Shown here: positions 11,762-25,884 of the stretch, one piece after another
Layout: each line of letters starts with the position of its first letter
Numbering within the stretch: the stretch's first letter is position 1
DNA from: Stichopus chloronotus
Taxonomy: Eukaryota > Echinodermata > Holothuroidea > Aspidochirotida > Stichopodidae
DNA: 64,000 nucleotides
Assembly: GCA_021234535.1 (NCBI GenBank)
Contig: CM037843.1
Coordinates: forward strand, 37,139,200-37,203,199
Reading direction: 5' to 3'
Translations under genes and position numbers: made by a program
Notes under the pieces: model-generated
What the model was told of the DNA's origin: nothing
Databases searched by the model: none
What the model saw: the letters and a program-made list of their open reading frames with translations, nothing else

Positions 11762-12098
11762 CAGATTTTGAACGTGTCATGATGTTTATTCTAAAGTGAA
11801 AATAATAAAATACATAAGGGGAATTAACTCCTCATGTCGTGGAAGTAAACACATTGACGCCACTTTAAACATGTGCTACTGATGTGTTAATTAACGAAAA
11901 GTGTTCAAGGCGAGGCGTTTATTAACGAGAAGTGGTTTTAGTCTTGAACATCACATGTTCAATTTTAAACGTATGGTGCTTAAAACACCTCACCGTGTAG
12001 GTGTTAATACGGTCATTTCACTACATGAGGCAGTTATTCCCCTTATGTATTCATTGTTTTTACTTTAGAATAAACATCTTGACGCCTTCAAAATCTGT
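11762..12098. repeat. 337-bp foldback element with ~80-bp inverted arms
   Basis: The left arm (11762-11841) reads CAGATTTTGAACGTGTCATG, then ATGTTTATTCTAAAG and ACATAAGGGGAATTAACTCC. The right arm (about 12019-12098) is its reverse complement with few changes, ending TAGAATAAACATCTTGACGC and CTTCAAAATCTG. The interior carries two TTAACGA(G/A)AAGTG copies. No coding capacity. It lies about 100 bp after the CAG|GTAAGT site at 11661. Confidence 0.75.
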
Positions 12099-15000
12099 TC
12101 CAAAAATTCATTTAACCGTCCATACGTATACTACAGCTACTCTTTCTTAATGGCCACAGTGTAGACCCCATGCCTGATTACTTGTCCGCATACTTGTCCG
12201 CTAGTACTTGACTTGAGCCCAGTCGCTGGCTGTGTGCTTTAGTGAAGGGACGCTTTTATTTCTAGTGAATACATTGGAAACCATGAACCGTTACCCCATT
12301 GCAACTGGGAAAGTGTTTTGAGGTATATCTTGTTTGGCACGATCCAAGGTTACTGTATAAAATGTATGGACTCAAAGGTGAAGCTTATATCAACTAGAAC
12401 AAGTGTGAAGTAAAACATTGGTCCCCCCACATAATCAGAAGACCAACACTTCTAAGCAAAAAGTTGATAAAGCAATGCCGGCGAGCTGCAGTTTTTGGCA
12501 CGAGTACTACAATATATGGGTCCTCTTTCGAAATGCTGCATTAATTCTTTATTTAGATGTCACCTGTGTTGACTTTAAACTATTAACAGAGTCCACTCCA
12601 CTTGTCAGTAAATTAGGTGTTTGTTGTGAGACTATGTGAATGTATTTCAAGGAAGGTCAAGCGCATGCATTGCACTATGTTTATGGGGTAACTATGCAAC
12701 ATAAACACATAACGCGAGTTACATTGCAGGACTTAATTGCTTGGAAAATGAAGAGGCAAGAAACGAATTTATGAATTAAGTGCATGCAGATAAAATGACG
12801 TTTACTGAACGTATATACTGACGTAGTCTGTTCCTCTCTCTGTTGAGAAGCTGTCTTTCGGCATCTTTCATAACGCATGCGCATAGGATATAGCGGACCG
12901 ATAACGACGCATTGTTGAGCCATCGAACTGAAAGGGAAAGCTCAAGACAATTTAGTCTTCTCTCCACATGTCTGTCTACCCAAGGACATGTACACATTGG
13001 TTACGCAAAAAAGATGCAGGGAGCTGGCAGTGTATAAGTTCAGCAACATCGATTATGCAATCTCTTAAAACTTTCTGGCGTATACCGTCAACGCTATATC
13101 ATGATACTTTGAGGTCACAACAGCAGATCTTTACGAAAGGTTTAACGCAACTCCCATATACTCAATACGTCAGTGTCAAGAGAAATGTAAGTAATTAAAA
13201 CCATTTGGGCATTGCCAGGAAGGTAAAGCCACTTAGGAAATACATGACTCCTTCAGGCTTCCGATTTTCATTACTTGATGGTGCACTTCACCTCACTTTT
13301 ACCTTGTACTCTTCCCAACTAAATGCCATAATTAGCAGGTATAGGTTTTCTTGTTATTGTTCTCTATCACAACTGATATCAACTACATAAATTATCGTTC
13401 AAATATTGCCATGAAAAAGTGGCTGTTTCCGCAAACGTTTAATGTTATTTTATGATCGAGATGATCGGTAACCTTTAAAAAATATCAACAACTGAAATCA
13501 AAACGTTTATGCTGTATCTTATCAGGAAATGAGGGTGTACATTGGCAAATGATCCATAACAAATCAAAGTGAGATGTTGGAAAGAAAAGTAATTTTGTGA
13601 GAACAGAAATGATTGAGGTTTTAAATGGAATGCATTCTGCTAGAGTAAGTTTGAATCAAATATTTTTTTCTGTGAGATTTTTTCACATGTTAGCTTCATT
13701 GACGAAGAGGGGATCGAGAGGTGAAATTTGATTTCTATCATATTAGAAGTGAACTTTCCGAAACAATTATCATTTCGACTTCTTTTATATAGAGGGGAAA
13801 AGTGGTTTCCTACCATTTTCTTGACCTACGATGGTAAAGTATGCTATATTTCTGTGTAACGCAAAGACCAAATGCCTAAAAGGATAGACTGTGCTTTTCA
13901 GTGATTCTGAAGATTCAACAAAATGATATGACTTTGATGATTTTATTTACATGACTTAACATGATTGAATATTGGATATCGACCAATCGATCGCTGCACA
14001 ATTTTGGGAATATTTTTTTTTTTTGTAAGCAGAGGTTAATACCTATGGCGTAGAGATTAAATGATCCAAAAATATCACCCATTTTGCTACCCCATTCACT
14101 TAGCGCCAACTTACTGCAAATCCCATGACATTATAGGCTATACCTCTTCCCCAAATCTACTGCCTAACAATATGTCACTTCCGTTACTTTCTTCACTTGC
14201 CCAATGCCCTCTTTTCCATTCATTTAACCATTGAGAAAGATCATCTCCAACCCCTCCACTTCACCAACGTCTCATGGTGAACACACTCGAGCCTCTTACT
14301 TACACTACCTCCAAACATGCATGCAAGCTCAGTAGTTCACTCTATATACGAATTCATGTCACACGTTCTCTGTCCTCAAAATGCCTCAAATTTGCATCTC
14401 TTCCTCACTTAACCTCCCTGCCACCCGTCACAATCATCCCCCCCCCTCCCCGTGTGGTCCACTGCATGCACCCTTGTAAAATCAGATTATTTCCTGCCTC
14501 TTTCTCATTATTCTCTTCGCACAATTATTCCTCTTTGCTCCTCGTCACTCCAATTGATTACATAGCTCTAGTGTACTGGTCACATCCCCCGCCCTCCACC
14601 TTCAGGGTTCAATATGTTTAGAATCCTTGATTCGACCCAAACCAACAGTCCAAAAGATGTTATTTATGGTATACCTATCAATATAGTAATTACTGTTTCA
14701 TACGTCAGATCTTTTAATCCATACACGTATCTTATATGAACATAAAATTCTGAAGTTAGTCCAGTTCTTTTTTATTCCTCTATTTATACTTACCGCCTTG
14801 TCTTAAGACATGTAAAATCGATTAGCTTAATAATATCAAGAAACTAGCACAGACATGTTACCTAAAAAAACATTTTATAATAAAAATGAACTTAATCTAC
14901 AAACGTTACCGTAAGATATTGTCTGTACTGTAAGATGTTTTCGCTAAGGGATTCTTCGCTGTGCACGTTCTCGTGCCTATAGTGACGAGGGATATAATGT

Positions 15001-16659
15001 AAATGCCTAAAGTATCGAGTAAAAGGGAAAGCTGCTAACTTAAATTTAGTTCATCAAAGAACAGTGGATTGCCGTCCTTGTCAAAAAGGTTTCTCTTACA
15101 TACTTTACTCCTTTGTCATAGAGATTAGGATAGAACAGTGTACCATCGGCTATAAGAATCGTTCCGAATAGTTTGATTCATAGTTCTCACTTGGAACACA
15201 GAACGAGATCTTACACCAGGCAAGAACAACTTCTTGAATAAAAGCATTTACTTTTCAATGAACAGTTTCCTTTTAACGTGACTGGATATTTGTGTCTTTG
15301 TAACTTTCAAACAATCGGGGTTTCGGAATTTACGTCGTGCACTTAGATGCCAACAAACCACAAGTGCCGTTTCATGCGGCGAGGGTGCATGGTGTTCATT
15401 ATGATAAAAGACAGAGAAACGTGACTATTATCTATAGGCAACTTGTCAAAAAATACCCATTTAACTCATTTCTCTACTTGTATAATGAACTTATTATGCT
15501 CGACACAGATTGCACGTTTTACACAACATGCATACTACACCGGACAACATTTTACACACACAATATATATATGAAACCATTTGCTCATGACCGGACTACA
15601 TGCTATGCACACGATATATGTTACACACCTTATGCATATGCATGACCTAATGTTACACCCCGTCGGCAACATACCATATCATGAAACAGTAACAGTAGCT
15701 ACTGTGAATATCAGAAAAAAAACTAATATAAAGATGATTTCTTCGATGTTACACAAACTTATGTTTCGAGTGCTTATCACGTTAGTGCAAACGACCTAGA
15801 TCATGTTTACACCTTCGCCTAATTCGGTCACCAACCATTTTTGGTTTCTTACGTCACAATTTCTCCCTTATAGTGACATAAAAATATCCCCAAACGTGAG
15901 GCAATTTGAGCACGGTGCTCTGCATGAGTCGAATTATGTCACTTCCGCGAAGTTTACAGAGACAGTTACCGCCAATATCGTATCTTGCTGGTTGCCGTAA
16001 ACACGGGGGTTCGTATGAACTTTGTTGAAATGAATTTAACTGTTACTTTTGATAATTTCATACATTGTTTCACAGCTTATCGAATGCATGAGAAATATAT
16101 TTACAACGCAAGTCTTATCTTTCGCGCCAAATAAGCTTATACTTTAAGAAAATAGGTTAAACTGAGCAGCAAAGTCACAAATCTTGACTGTATAAACACG
16201 TCTCTTAAATAAAAACTTCTCAGCCCGAGGGTGTATTATTGTCACCGAAGAATTTCAGTACGAATGAAAGGAATAAAAAGTGGATGTCGACCTAACGCAG
16301 AAGTTTCTCCTGACAGGGATCCACGTTAGGTGTTTTCAGCTTATGTTTCCACTACCCTGGCACAGATTACGTGGTTTATGTAAACGTTTGGAACGGTCCC
16401 ATTTGTATATTCTAATCATACTCTAAACTTGGAGACACTTTTGGTGGTGAGACAATCAGTTGTTCACAAACAATCATGTTTGCGTAGATCTTTCTCACAT
16501 GCAAATATATGTGGTTTAAAGTGGTCCAATGATTTCATAGGGTTTAATCTGCACTGAATACAGTTCTGTCTTATTTTTACTCATTGTAATTGTAATTGAG
16601 CAATGTGAACTTGAGATTTGGAGGAAATAAAAGGAATCGGTTCGACGAAGTTTGCAGTT

Positions 16660-17007
16660 TTAAAGGAAAATAAAGCGTTTGTTTCACAGAAAACCATTAT
16701 ATTTATAAAACCAATGTTTGGTTACATGAAATGATAGATCATTCAAAATAAGACAGGGCAGCGGCCTTCCTTTCCAAGAAGTAAGTGTCTCACAGATAGA
16801 AATTCAGTTACTAGTCAGTTGCTCAAAAATAATTGTTCACCCAAACTCTCCAAAATTCAAATGATGCATCTTCCGTTACTCATCACCGGCATAATGTTTT
16901 GAGGAGATGAAACTTTTGCAGATGTTTATTGGTGAGACTGAATTATTAAAGATATTTCCTTTGTATGTCACGCTGGTTTGTTCTTAACGTATAGTGTTTC
17001 CCTTTAA
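16660..17007 (+). mobile_element. MITE family 1 copy (TTAA ends)
   Basis: A 348-bp copy in the same orientation as 21074-21428. The left TIR is partly decayed (TTAAAGGAAAATAAAGCGTTTG) and the right end reads TGTTTCCCTTTAA. The internal block 'AATGATGCATCTTCCGTTAC' and the following 'GGCATAATGTTTTGAGGAG' are nearly identical to the other copies. Confidence 0.8.
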
Positions 17008-20000
17008 GTATAATGTGATATAAACAAATCCAGTATCCTCAGTTTCCTCTCCCTCCCCCCCCCAAAAAAAAGAGAGATCCAACAACTCTTTCCCCAATAA
17101 TTTACAGTGCAATTTGAAGTTTATTTAGGCCTATATGATCTGTTGTTAATTCCTACCATCTCATTTGTCATCATTATTGCTATTGTCAGCATCGTTATCA
17201 TCGTTATTGTTAACGTTCATCTCCGACTGAGGTGTAGTGGCAAGATACTGTGCGTGTATGTCGTCCCGTGATTTTGTTCTCGTCAACCTTCAGTGTTTTC
17301 CATAAGGGAACATTAGCGATCATGGGCCCTTCTACATAGGATAATCTCCCGTCTTGAAGTTGGTGGTATAATCAGTTAAAAATATTTTACATTTATCTTA
17401 AGTATCAATTACTTCAAAAAAAAAAATGACCGTGCAGTTACATACGTGATGGAAGTGGTAACTGTGACTCATCATGTCAAAATATTCAGTTCTATTAATC
17501 AACTTCAAAAACAGTGCTGATGTAAATATTTTTTTTTCAGAGGGATTCGGTATACTTCGGTCGCAATTAAAACAAACTGGGCTAAAAAACAAAGAGTTAT
17601 TGGTTCGCCACCCATGGCGCTCTGCTTGTAAACAATGACCCTCATCTATCTCTCTCTATCTTTTTTATATGTCTGTATGGTGGATGCTATTTTTGGTATT
17701 TATACGGCCGTTCACAAGGGACACCTACTATGCAGGTGATGTGACATATATTTATGTTGAATTTCCCGTTGAGGGGGCCTGTGATAAGTAAATAGATTGT
17801 ATATCATTTCATATAAATTAAAATGTGACGGAATGTAGCAGTTCCGGCCTCACAGCTACCGGTGCTTGTCACCATGTACGAATGCACACATTCGTTAGGG
17901 ACAAAAACAGGATGGTAAATATTTGTGAGACTCTTTTTCTTTTCTCTCGAATGAAAGTCCAGAATGATTTGCGATATGGAGTTAATTTAAGGGATCTGGT
18001 CGATGCTTCACTGCTTTGCCATGTTAAAGATACAGCTGGGTTGGCCCAAAATTCAGCAACGAGACACGAAATGGAAAGAAAATCGGAGGAAAGCGTGAGA
18101 TAAGGTCACAGTGACCAGACATATGCACACTAATAGTTGAGCTTTGTCTACATTAACACAGTCTTTGCACAGAGGTTCCTATCTCAGCTAACGGAGATAA
18201 TCGATTAATCAATCAGAAAACTGATAGTGTGCAGTGTAATTGGGGACACTACGACATATATAGGGATTCATGCACATACTCGACCTTTTGTATGTAGGAC
18301 GAGAAGGGAAGGAAGAAGTGTAAATACATCCTGTATGTAGGACAAAGCCATAATGGCCGTTACTCATCAGCGGTATCACCTTATAGCTATGTACTCACGA
18401 GAACTCATAAACACTAGCACGTAACACGCGACAAGGAAACATTTGCGCACACAAACACACAATCACACATACGCCTACTAGTAAAGCACACTCAGCGACA
18501 AACATAATGCGCTATTCTCCAGAGATTACAAAACCTGCAGGCATGCCATGAAGGAAGAAATAACGTTGAGGCAATGACAGTCATAACATAAGATCAACTT
18601 TTATTTCAGGGTTTCCGTAATGAGACACCATGTGTTTGTTGACATTCACGTATATCTATAGCACCCACCTAATGTATCGGAAATTCAGCAACACATGTTT
18701 TCGTCGATCGATTGAAGGCCACCATGAAAACAATGTCACGTAAACAATAACATTGCAAATCTCACTTACAATCTACGTATGAGTAAACATAGCACATGGT
18801 TGATGTTACAATATTGCCGTCATGTTTTTGTAAAATTAATCTGTCCACATTTACATCTTGACGCATGGGCAAGACGCATTGTCCGTCAACTGTTCTCAGG
18901 GCGGCCGTCGTCTGCCTGACAGCTTAGGATTTCGAACTCCGTTGTCTGAAGCAGTCAAGTCTATCAGTCCATCACATTGAGGAAGCTGATTGCATGCAAT
19001 TAACTTTGAGTTAATTGACACAAGAATTTAGTATGCCTGTTTTCTGTACACTCACAAATGTTCAATAGTTCAACACATGCTAGACCATGCAAACATACGG
19101 TATGGTCATGCATGTAGGCTACACATAATTTCTCAAGGACTGTTTTCGCCAGCCATTTATAGACCGTAAATGTGTAACATTTCGGAGACTTGGAAAATCA
19201 TGGCTCTGTTCATATCATTTACTGTGTGTCTGCATGAATCACTATTGTCGTTTTTCATTTTTGTTTATATTTTTCTTTAATAAAATTTTTACTTTAATAA
19301 AGTTCAAGTAATCCATCCGTTTAGTTCTGGTTTCCATGTTGTAACGACTGAATTGACTAGATAGATATATTTTCCAAATGTGAAATCAGTGAGCATTGCG
19401 CATGCACCACATTAAATAGAGACAAAGAATAAACAATGTGTACATTGAAGGGGAGACGTCACCAAAAACTCAGAGGAATGTACATAGTCCAAGGGCAAAA
19501 TATCTATATGTGTGACAATCAGGCCCGGGTGAAGGGGGTGGGGGCGTAGCTGCTGACGTAAGAGGCAACTAGTGTCTAGTGTCAAGTACGTTATTTAAAG
19601 TTGTGTGTAAAATAAAGATATATCTCAGTTTTTTTTTCTTCAGTTTCGCCGCCCTCTCCCTACCATGATGCACTACCTTTATGTTGATAGGTTACTGGTT
19701 CATCCGGGTCTTGTGACAGTTACAGAACATATCTTTCGAAGCTTTAATCTTTCTGCAATTGACTATCAACTTATTTTACACTTTTTGGACAGTTTACATT
19801 AGTACAAAATACAGAACATCCTAACAGGAAATGATTTGGGTTGTAATCATGTCACAATTTCTTCAAAGATTTAATTTTCCTGTTAATAAGATGGTTGATT
19901 AATTTTCAATAGATGTTCATACCTATGAATGTTTTGTATGTTTCTTCATTGATTCGACAATTTGGATACTTGAAGCTACAACTTTTGTTTGTGAATTTTC

Positions 20001-21073
20001 TGCTCACATTTTTCGGTGAAACGCTTTTTTTTTGGGGGGGGGGAGGGGGTTGACTATGTGGATAACATTGCTCACCAGAACTTTGCAAAATACAACTGAA
20101 GTGATTTTCTAAATCGTATTTAAAAACAAAGATCAAATATTGTTTGTTTGCCATAGTGATCGAAAAAAATCAGGGTAAAGTTTAACACCATAAACTTTTG
20201 GCACTCTGAATATCCCTGCTACCCAATCGAACACTTCGTTAGAACCTGCCAGTCCAGACTTTCAGGTTACCGCAGCGGAACGAAACGAGGAAGGAATTAC
20301 ACCTGATTGGGCGCACCTGATAATTCGATATAGGAAATATGACAACACGCAAAACGGAAATTTCCCTTAATTGGATACGAAGTAAAAAACAAACAAACAA
20401 AAAGCAAAGAAGAAGATAACAAGGACCGTAAATGCTGTTCCATGTAGGAGCCATCCTTCGCCATGTTTTAATGTTGTGCAAAAATATTTGCCAAAAACAA
20501 ATCGTAAAAGAAATGTAAGAAAATTCTTCTTGTAGAGTGGATCTAAATCAGATCACGAGTCACATTATTAAACCCCTACAAAGTCTAGAATTTCGAGGCG
20601 TGCCAGAAACTAATTCTGAAAATGAATCACGTATACAAGTTTATATATCAAGAAGGATGAAGAGAATGAACTTTATGAGAAGATGCACAACCAGGCAGGA
20701 TGTAAGGGTGGACCAATTAGGCTCGAGCCCAGAGGCATTCGCACAAAATTGCCCCAGCAAATCGCCACGGTTTAAACGTATAGACCCTTTTCGAAAATTT
20801 GAAACAGAGATAGTGTCGTGACTTCATTTGAACTTATCAAGACGATCTGTAAGCGGAGCGCCACTATCAGTTACCGGGAGCATAACAGAAAATTTGGGGC
20901 TAAATAAACCCATGAAATCGCCGGAAATCGACTTTCCAAGGCGTCAAAAGGTATTTGCAAGAGTGACGGGTTCTCAAGTGACTCGAGGTGTGCCTGCATG
21001 GAGGCGTAGTTAGAATTCTGTTTCTGGGAGAGCCTGGTAATAAATGAGTCGCAGCAAAGAGAAGTCGTGGCCG

Positions 21074-21428
21074 TTAAAGGGAAACAGGGCGTTTGTTTTG
21101 AAGAAAACATCCACATTTTTGGAACCAATGTTTGTGGACGTAGAATGGTAGATACTTAAAAAATAAGGAAGGAGAGTAGCCTTCTTTTCAAGAAATAAGC
21201 TTCTCATAGACAAAAATTCAGTTATTTGTTGCTCAACACTAATTTGTTCGCCCAAACTTTCCAAAATTCAAATGATGCATCTTCTGTTACTCATCACATG
21301 CATAATGTTTTGAGGAGATGAAGCTTTGGTAGATGTTTATTGATGAGACTGAATGGTTTAACAATGATTACCTCTACTTTCTTTTGCATGTCATGTTGGT
21401 GTATTTTAAAACCCCTATTTCCCTTTAA
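21074..21428 (+). mobile_element. MITE family 1, copy with clearest TIRs (TTAA ends)
   Basis: A 355-bp non-coding element. It starts TTAAAGGGAAACAGGGCGTTTG and ends AACCCCTATTTCCCTTTAA, giving terminal inverted repeats of about 16-20 bp. Both ends carry TTAA, as expected for a TTAA-targeting (piggyBac-like) element; the transposase family is inferred. Internal conserved blocks include 'TTCAAATGATGCATCTTC' and 'CATAATGTTTTGAGGAGATGAA', shared with the copies at 16660, 24470, 56157 and 9868. Short ORFs on both strands here are repeat noise. Confidence 0.85.
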
Positions 21429-22369
21429 TTTAAAAAAAAGTTTCTTGTGATACCGGGATACAGTACACCTTAATACAATGGCGCACCCAGGATGATGGAC
21501 TAGAGACAGGGGTGATTTGGGATTTGGAAAACTATCTAAACGGTCCATAAAAGGAGTGCCACCATCAGTTGGTGTACCAGAGAGGTTAGGACAGAAATGT
21601 ACTCCAAAATCGTGAGTCACATACTCAGCACCTAAGCTCGAGGAAAGGATTCTGTATTTTCTTGAATGGAGATCCTTCTCCTTAACTTTATCAGAAGGTC
21701 TCTTTGCTATAAAACTCTGATAAAATTTGTATAATTTCTGATTGTAAAGACTAAATTGCTTGAATTCTGGAGGCTGCATATGTGCCACATCATTATCATT
21801 CGTCTATGACCGAAGACGCTAAAAGTACGCAAGTTTGTATCTTCCTTTATCTACAGTTTTTCCCCATATTTTGTCCTCCTATCTTTCTACTTTCACGCCT
21901 TCTACATCTACAATACTGCAAAGATGTCTTTTAATTTCTAATCTGGTTCGTGTGTACCAGATTAGATAGTTCAGTTTCCATTGGCCCTTACTTTTCGAAA
22001 CACGTGTCATTAACCAGAATGCACAAATACATCGTGGTTTCGATTAATTCATTATGAGGTATTTCTTTCATAAATCTTACATATTGCGTAAGGCGAGGAG
22101 AGTAATATACCTAGTTATTGTAATATTTCAGCAATGTACCATATCACCAATTGAGATGAACAATTTCTGCTTACCAAAGTTGATGACTGGCATTTTAGGT
22201 ATCCATCTGAACATACACAACTGCATCCTACAAAAAAATATAGCCACGAGCTTCACTGCATACCAACTCTGAAATCTGTGCAAGCTTCCCTTCTTGATTC
22301 CTGTTGATCGCAAATGATCTCCATGAAAAACAATTGGGTATTTGTCCTCAGTAAGATACGGCTACTTAT

Positions 22370-22960
22370 CAAGAATAAGATCTGCACAAGCTCAATATAA
22401 GATACACCAACATACTAAAAATGTGATATGTACAAACTTTGCTTCTTGAGATATTGTGTTTACAATTTTTCACTATTTGACCTGTGTTGACCTCAAATGA
22501 CCTTTGACCTTACCCACACACTACATACGAGATCTACACAAGATTCCCATCTTGAGCCTGATATCATGCTTACATGGTTTTCTCTAATTTGACTCCTATT
22601 GATCCCAAGTAACCTTTAACCTCCACCAAAAAATAGGCTTTCTTGTATTCAATAGAGCTCTCCAATATACTAAATATGAGATCTGCACAAATTTCGCATC
22701 TTGAGATATTGTGGTTACAAGGTTTTTCACTGTTTGACTCCTGTTGACCCCAAATGACATTTGACCTCCACCAAAAACAATAGGCTTTCTGTCCTCAGTA
22801 AGGCTCACCTGCATACAAAACATGAGATCTGCACAACGTTCATTTCTTGAGATATTGTGTTTGCAAAGTTTTCATTGTTAAACCTCTGTTGATCCCCAAA
22901 TGACCTTGACCTCAACTAAAAGTTATAGGCATCTTGTACTTAATAAGGCTAACCCGATTT
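22370..22960. repeat. Minisatellite, ~150-bp unit, four units, carries TGACCTTTGACC
   Basis: The anchor GAGATCTGCACAA recurs near 22378, 22528, 22678 and 22826. Each unit holds 'TTGAGATATTGTG', a 'TTTTTCACTGTTTGACTCCT' block and 'CCCCAAATGACCTTTGACCT'-like text followed by 'CCACCAAAAA'. The TGACCTTTGACCT at 22498-22510 is an exact DR1 (reverse complement AGGTCAAAGGTCA). It is the same family as the array at 29600-30800 in inverse orientation. Confidence 0.8.
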
Positions 22961-24469
22961 CATCGAAACCAAGAATGAACACTTAAAATCTACTATAATT
23001 CTTGAAAATTCAAAACATTGCTATGCTAAGTAAAAATTGTGAAAGACTAAAGGCGAAAAGTTCGTATTTAATTAAAAGGGTGCATGTTTAAATATTGAAG
23101 TCTATCATCTAACGGATACTGTTTGACTCACTTATGTGATTACTGTAGACTAAGCTTTTATTACTTTTTATCCAGTTTTAAATTAAAGTGACAAGAAAGG
23201 AGGGTTCGTGAGGAGGATGCTGAACACATGTACAAAAAATATATATTTGTTTGTTCTTTTTGTTGTTTGTGTTACGGTACTTAATTTGTTTTGATCCACT
23301 ATGTTATAAAAGTTTGTGGATAAAATGTAGAGGGAAATGAAAAGGTTGCATCAGTGTACCTTCATCACTTCTAGATATTCAATTCAGCATCACCAGGAAT
23401 TCAACGCAGATAATGCAAAGTTTTAAGAATTGGAATAGTGAAAGTATTTTTGTGAGTCATGTATTCTATTTTCATCGTAATTTTGCCTGCGTAGTGTTTC
23501 ATTCTCCTTCCTCCAAGCCTTACATGCAAAGGACGCACAGGCTATATGTAACCATGACGACACATCAAAAATCATAGTTCATTCACCAAGTCTTCTAGAT
23601 CTAATTGAAACCATTCTGCGCATGCTTCGAATACATTTGCTAATGAATCATTGTTACGTTGCATTCTTCTCCCAGAATGTATAGGGAAAAAAATAACAGT
23701 TTTGACAAACCCTTTCATTTCTCATGTTCTTGCCCCGCCCCTCATACTCTGAATTATTAACTTTCTTCCCCCTGTTCTTCACCCCTTTTTGACTATTCCG
23801 TTTGCTGCATGCTTTTTCGTTTTTGTAGCACGAGTAAGCATATTTCTATATATACCAACTTGGTTGCTCTGTCTTTTCCTCAAGGTGGTCAAATATCATG
23901 AATTTACCACAAAATAGATTTACAATTCACAGTAGATCAATCAATTGGGATGTGTTTAAAGTGATTGCGGGTGTACGGTAAAACCAGAAGGATGTGATTA
24001 TGTTTGATCTAAGTGTTTTTTTCTTTATTTTTAAATGTACACAAGAAGTTGTTCATGGACGGAACACCTCATCCTATGATCGAAAATATCAGTAACTACT
24101 TTGAAAAGCGACGCAAATGTCATAAAACAGTAAAATACACATAAACCATATTTGGAAATTGACGGTTCTGATCATAAGCCCCTCTATAATGAATATGCAA
24201 CAGTGCAGGTATCACTGGTGTTTCAAACACTCAGTAATCAGCCGTCGCTCCAACTGAAGATCCAACTGAATATATGTTACTAATTCTCCTTGGTTTGTGC
24301 AAAGAAGCGCACGGTTTAAGTTAATGAAAACTGTCAACCACTGATTATCGTACTTAACGCCTTTGTCCGTATGTAAGGAAGGATTTAAAATCATACCGTA
24401 TAGCAGAATTTATCACCTGAAACCTATTTACTTTCCCAAATGTCGGAATGGTGCAAGTAAAATACAAAC

Positions 24470-24818
24470 TTAAAGGGAAATAGGGCGTTTAGAATATACC
24501 AACATGGCATACAAAGAAAATAGCTTTAATCATTATTAAACCATTCAGTCTCACCAATACACATTTGCAAGAGCTTCATCTCCTCAAAACATTATGCATG
24601 TGGTGAGTAACGGAAGATGCATCATTTACGTTTTGAAAAGTTGGGGTGAACAAATTATTTTTGAGCAACAAATAACTGAATTTCTATCTGTGAGACACTT
24701 ATTTATTGAAAAGGAAGGCCTCTGCCTTGTCTTCTTTTCTTGTCATTCTACCTTCTACAAACACTTGTTGTAAATCTATGGTTGTTTTCTGTGAAACAAA
24801 CGCCCAATTTCCCTTTAA
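24470..24818 (-). mobile_element. MITE family 1 copy, inverted (TTAA ends)
   Basis: A 349-bp copy in opposite orientation. It starts TTAAAGGGAAATAGGGCGTTT and ends AAACGCCCAATTTCCCTTTAA, the best-preserved TIR pair in the window. It lies 1.1 kb upstream (gene sense: downstream) of the EGF exon donor, within the 20-kb intron. Confidence 0.85.
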
Positions 24819-25884
24819 CTTTAAGACGTGAAATTGTAATGCTTCTACTTTTGGTCTACGCACGCAGTCACTTTAATTTGCTACAGATCAGAAGGAATTC
24901 CAGAAAATCAAGGTGATATCCTTTTCGTTCTTATTTTTACATATCTGTTGCCCCGGTTGTTGATCCTAAAAATTGATATAAGAAAGATCTCGAGTTTTCG
25001 AAACATTCTCCCCTAAGGCGATGCTTCTCACACGTGCGATAACGCTCAATATGCACAAATGGCGCCATGGAGCGCAGTTTGGGACAGCAATAATTGATCC
25101 CATTGTCTGTTCGTATCCTCGGGGCGAAGTGTTTGCAGATGTTATGTTTCTAATTACATGTATATCCCAGGCCTTTACATATAATAATATATCTTTTTAC
25201 GATATCTACTTTTTAAATTGCGCCAATTATGGGTTATCTCCGCACCTCCGGGCTGTAAAGTAAAACGAGCGAAAACGTAAAGAAAACCTCACCCGTTCAT
25301 GTAAAAAAGGAAGGAAAAATATTATGTATATCAGGAATATTGTAAATGTTATTATTGTCAGCATTTATCGGTAAGTCACGCTTTTTTTTTTTCAATTTCG
25401 TTGTTTTTCGCGCTGTGTGGTCTAAACGACTTTTATAATGTAACAAAATGGAACCACGTACACTACTCTATTTATATTGGAGTGACCGCGGGATGATGGG
25501 GAAGAGATGGTTTGGGGGTGGGGTTGCATGGGGTGAGAGGTCAGTATTCATTATAATGTCGAACTAAACTGTTCCTCCTATGAAGTAGACGAAAAAAGTG
25601 GGATAGGTCAATGTGGGGGAAACTGTGACCTTTCATGATGACAGATGGGTAAACAGTAGGAAGAACAAAGCATAAAGTCTAGTAGAGGAAAGAAATAATG
25701 GCGTATGACATGGGCATAACTAAAGAAAAAAATAATCACACCCAGTGAGCAACTTCTGAATGACTTCGAGGGATTATGAGACATGTTATTGCCCTTGTCA
25801 GTAGGTGTGTGACGCTGATGTCACTTGCAAATATTCACACTATCTGTACAGGTCGGGGTGGTGTTGGCCTATTATTACTCTCAC

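Larger units (their letters stand above)
5555..25884 (-). other. Intron between EGF and hybrid exons (20330 bp)
   Basis: Bounded by GTGAGAG at 25884 and TTTTTAG ending at 5555 on the minus strand, phase 1. Fibrillins and LTBPs normally carry at least one more EGF between the first EGF and the hybrid domain. I scanned for a Cys-rich, splice-flanked minus-strand exon and did not find one, though a small exon could be missed by eye. Contents are four TTAA MITE copies (9868, 16660, 21074, 24470), a foldback element (11762-12098), a minisatellite (22370-22960), a GAT-rich microsatellite (7515-7620), a GC-rich dispersed repeat (7118-7240), and a CpG-rich block with a protease-like mini-exon on the plus strand (11190-11661). 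The stretches 12100-16600, 17010-20500 and 22970-24460 show nothing assignable. Confidence 0.6.

Noticed and set aside
20537..21013. Two adjacent plus-strand ORFs (94 and 61 codons) in a GC-richer patch
   Set aside because: No family resemblance; part of the text ('AAGCGGAGCGCCACTATCAGTT') has a diverged echo near 21550, suggesting a repeat.
21294..21788. 164-codon minus-strand ORF
   Set aside because: About a third of it is the MITE at 21074-21428; the rest has no domain or splice support.
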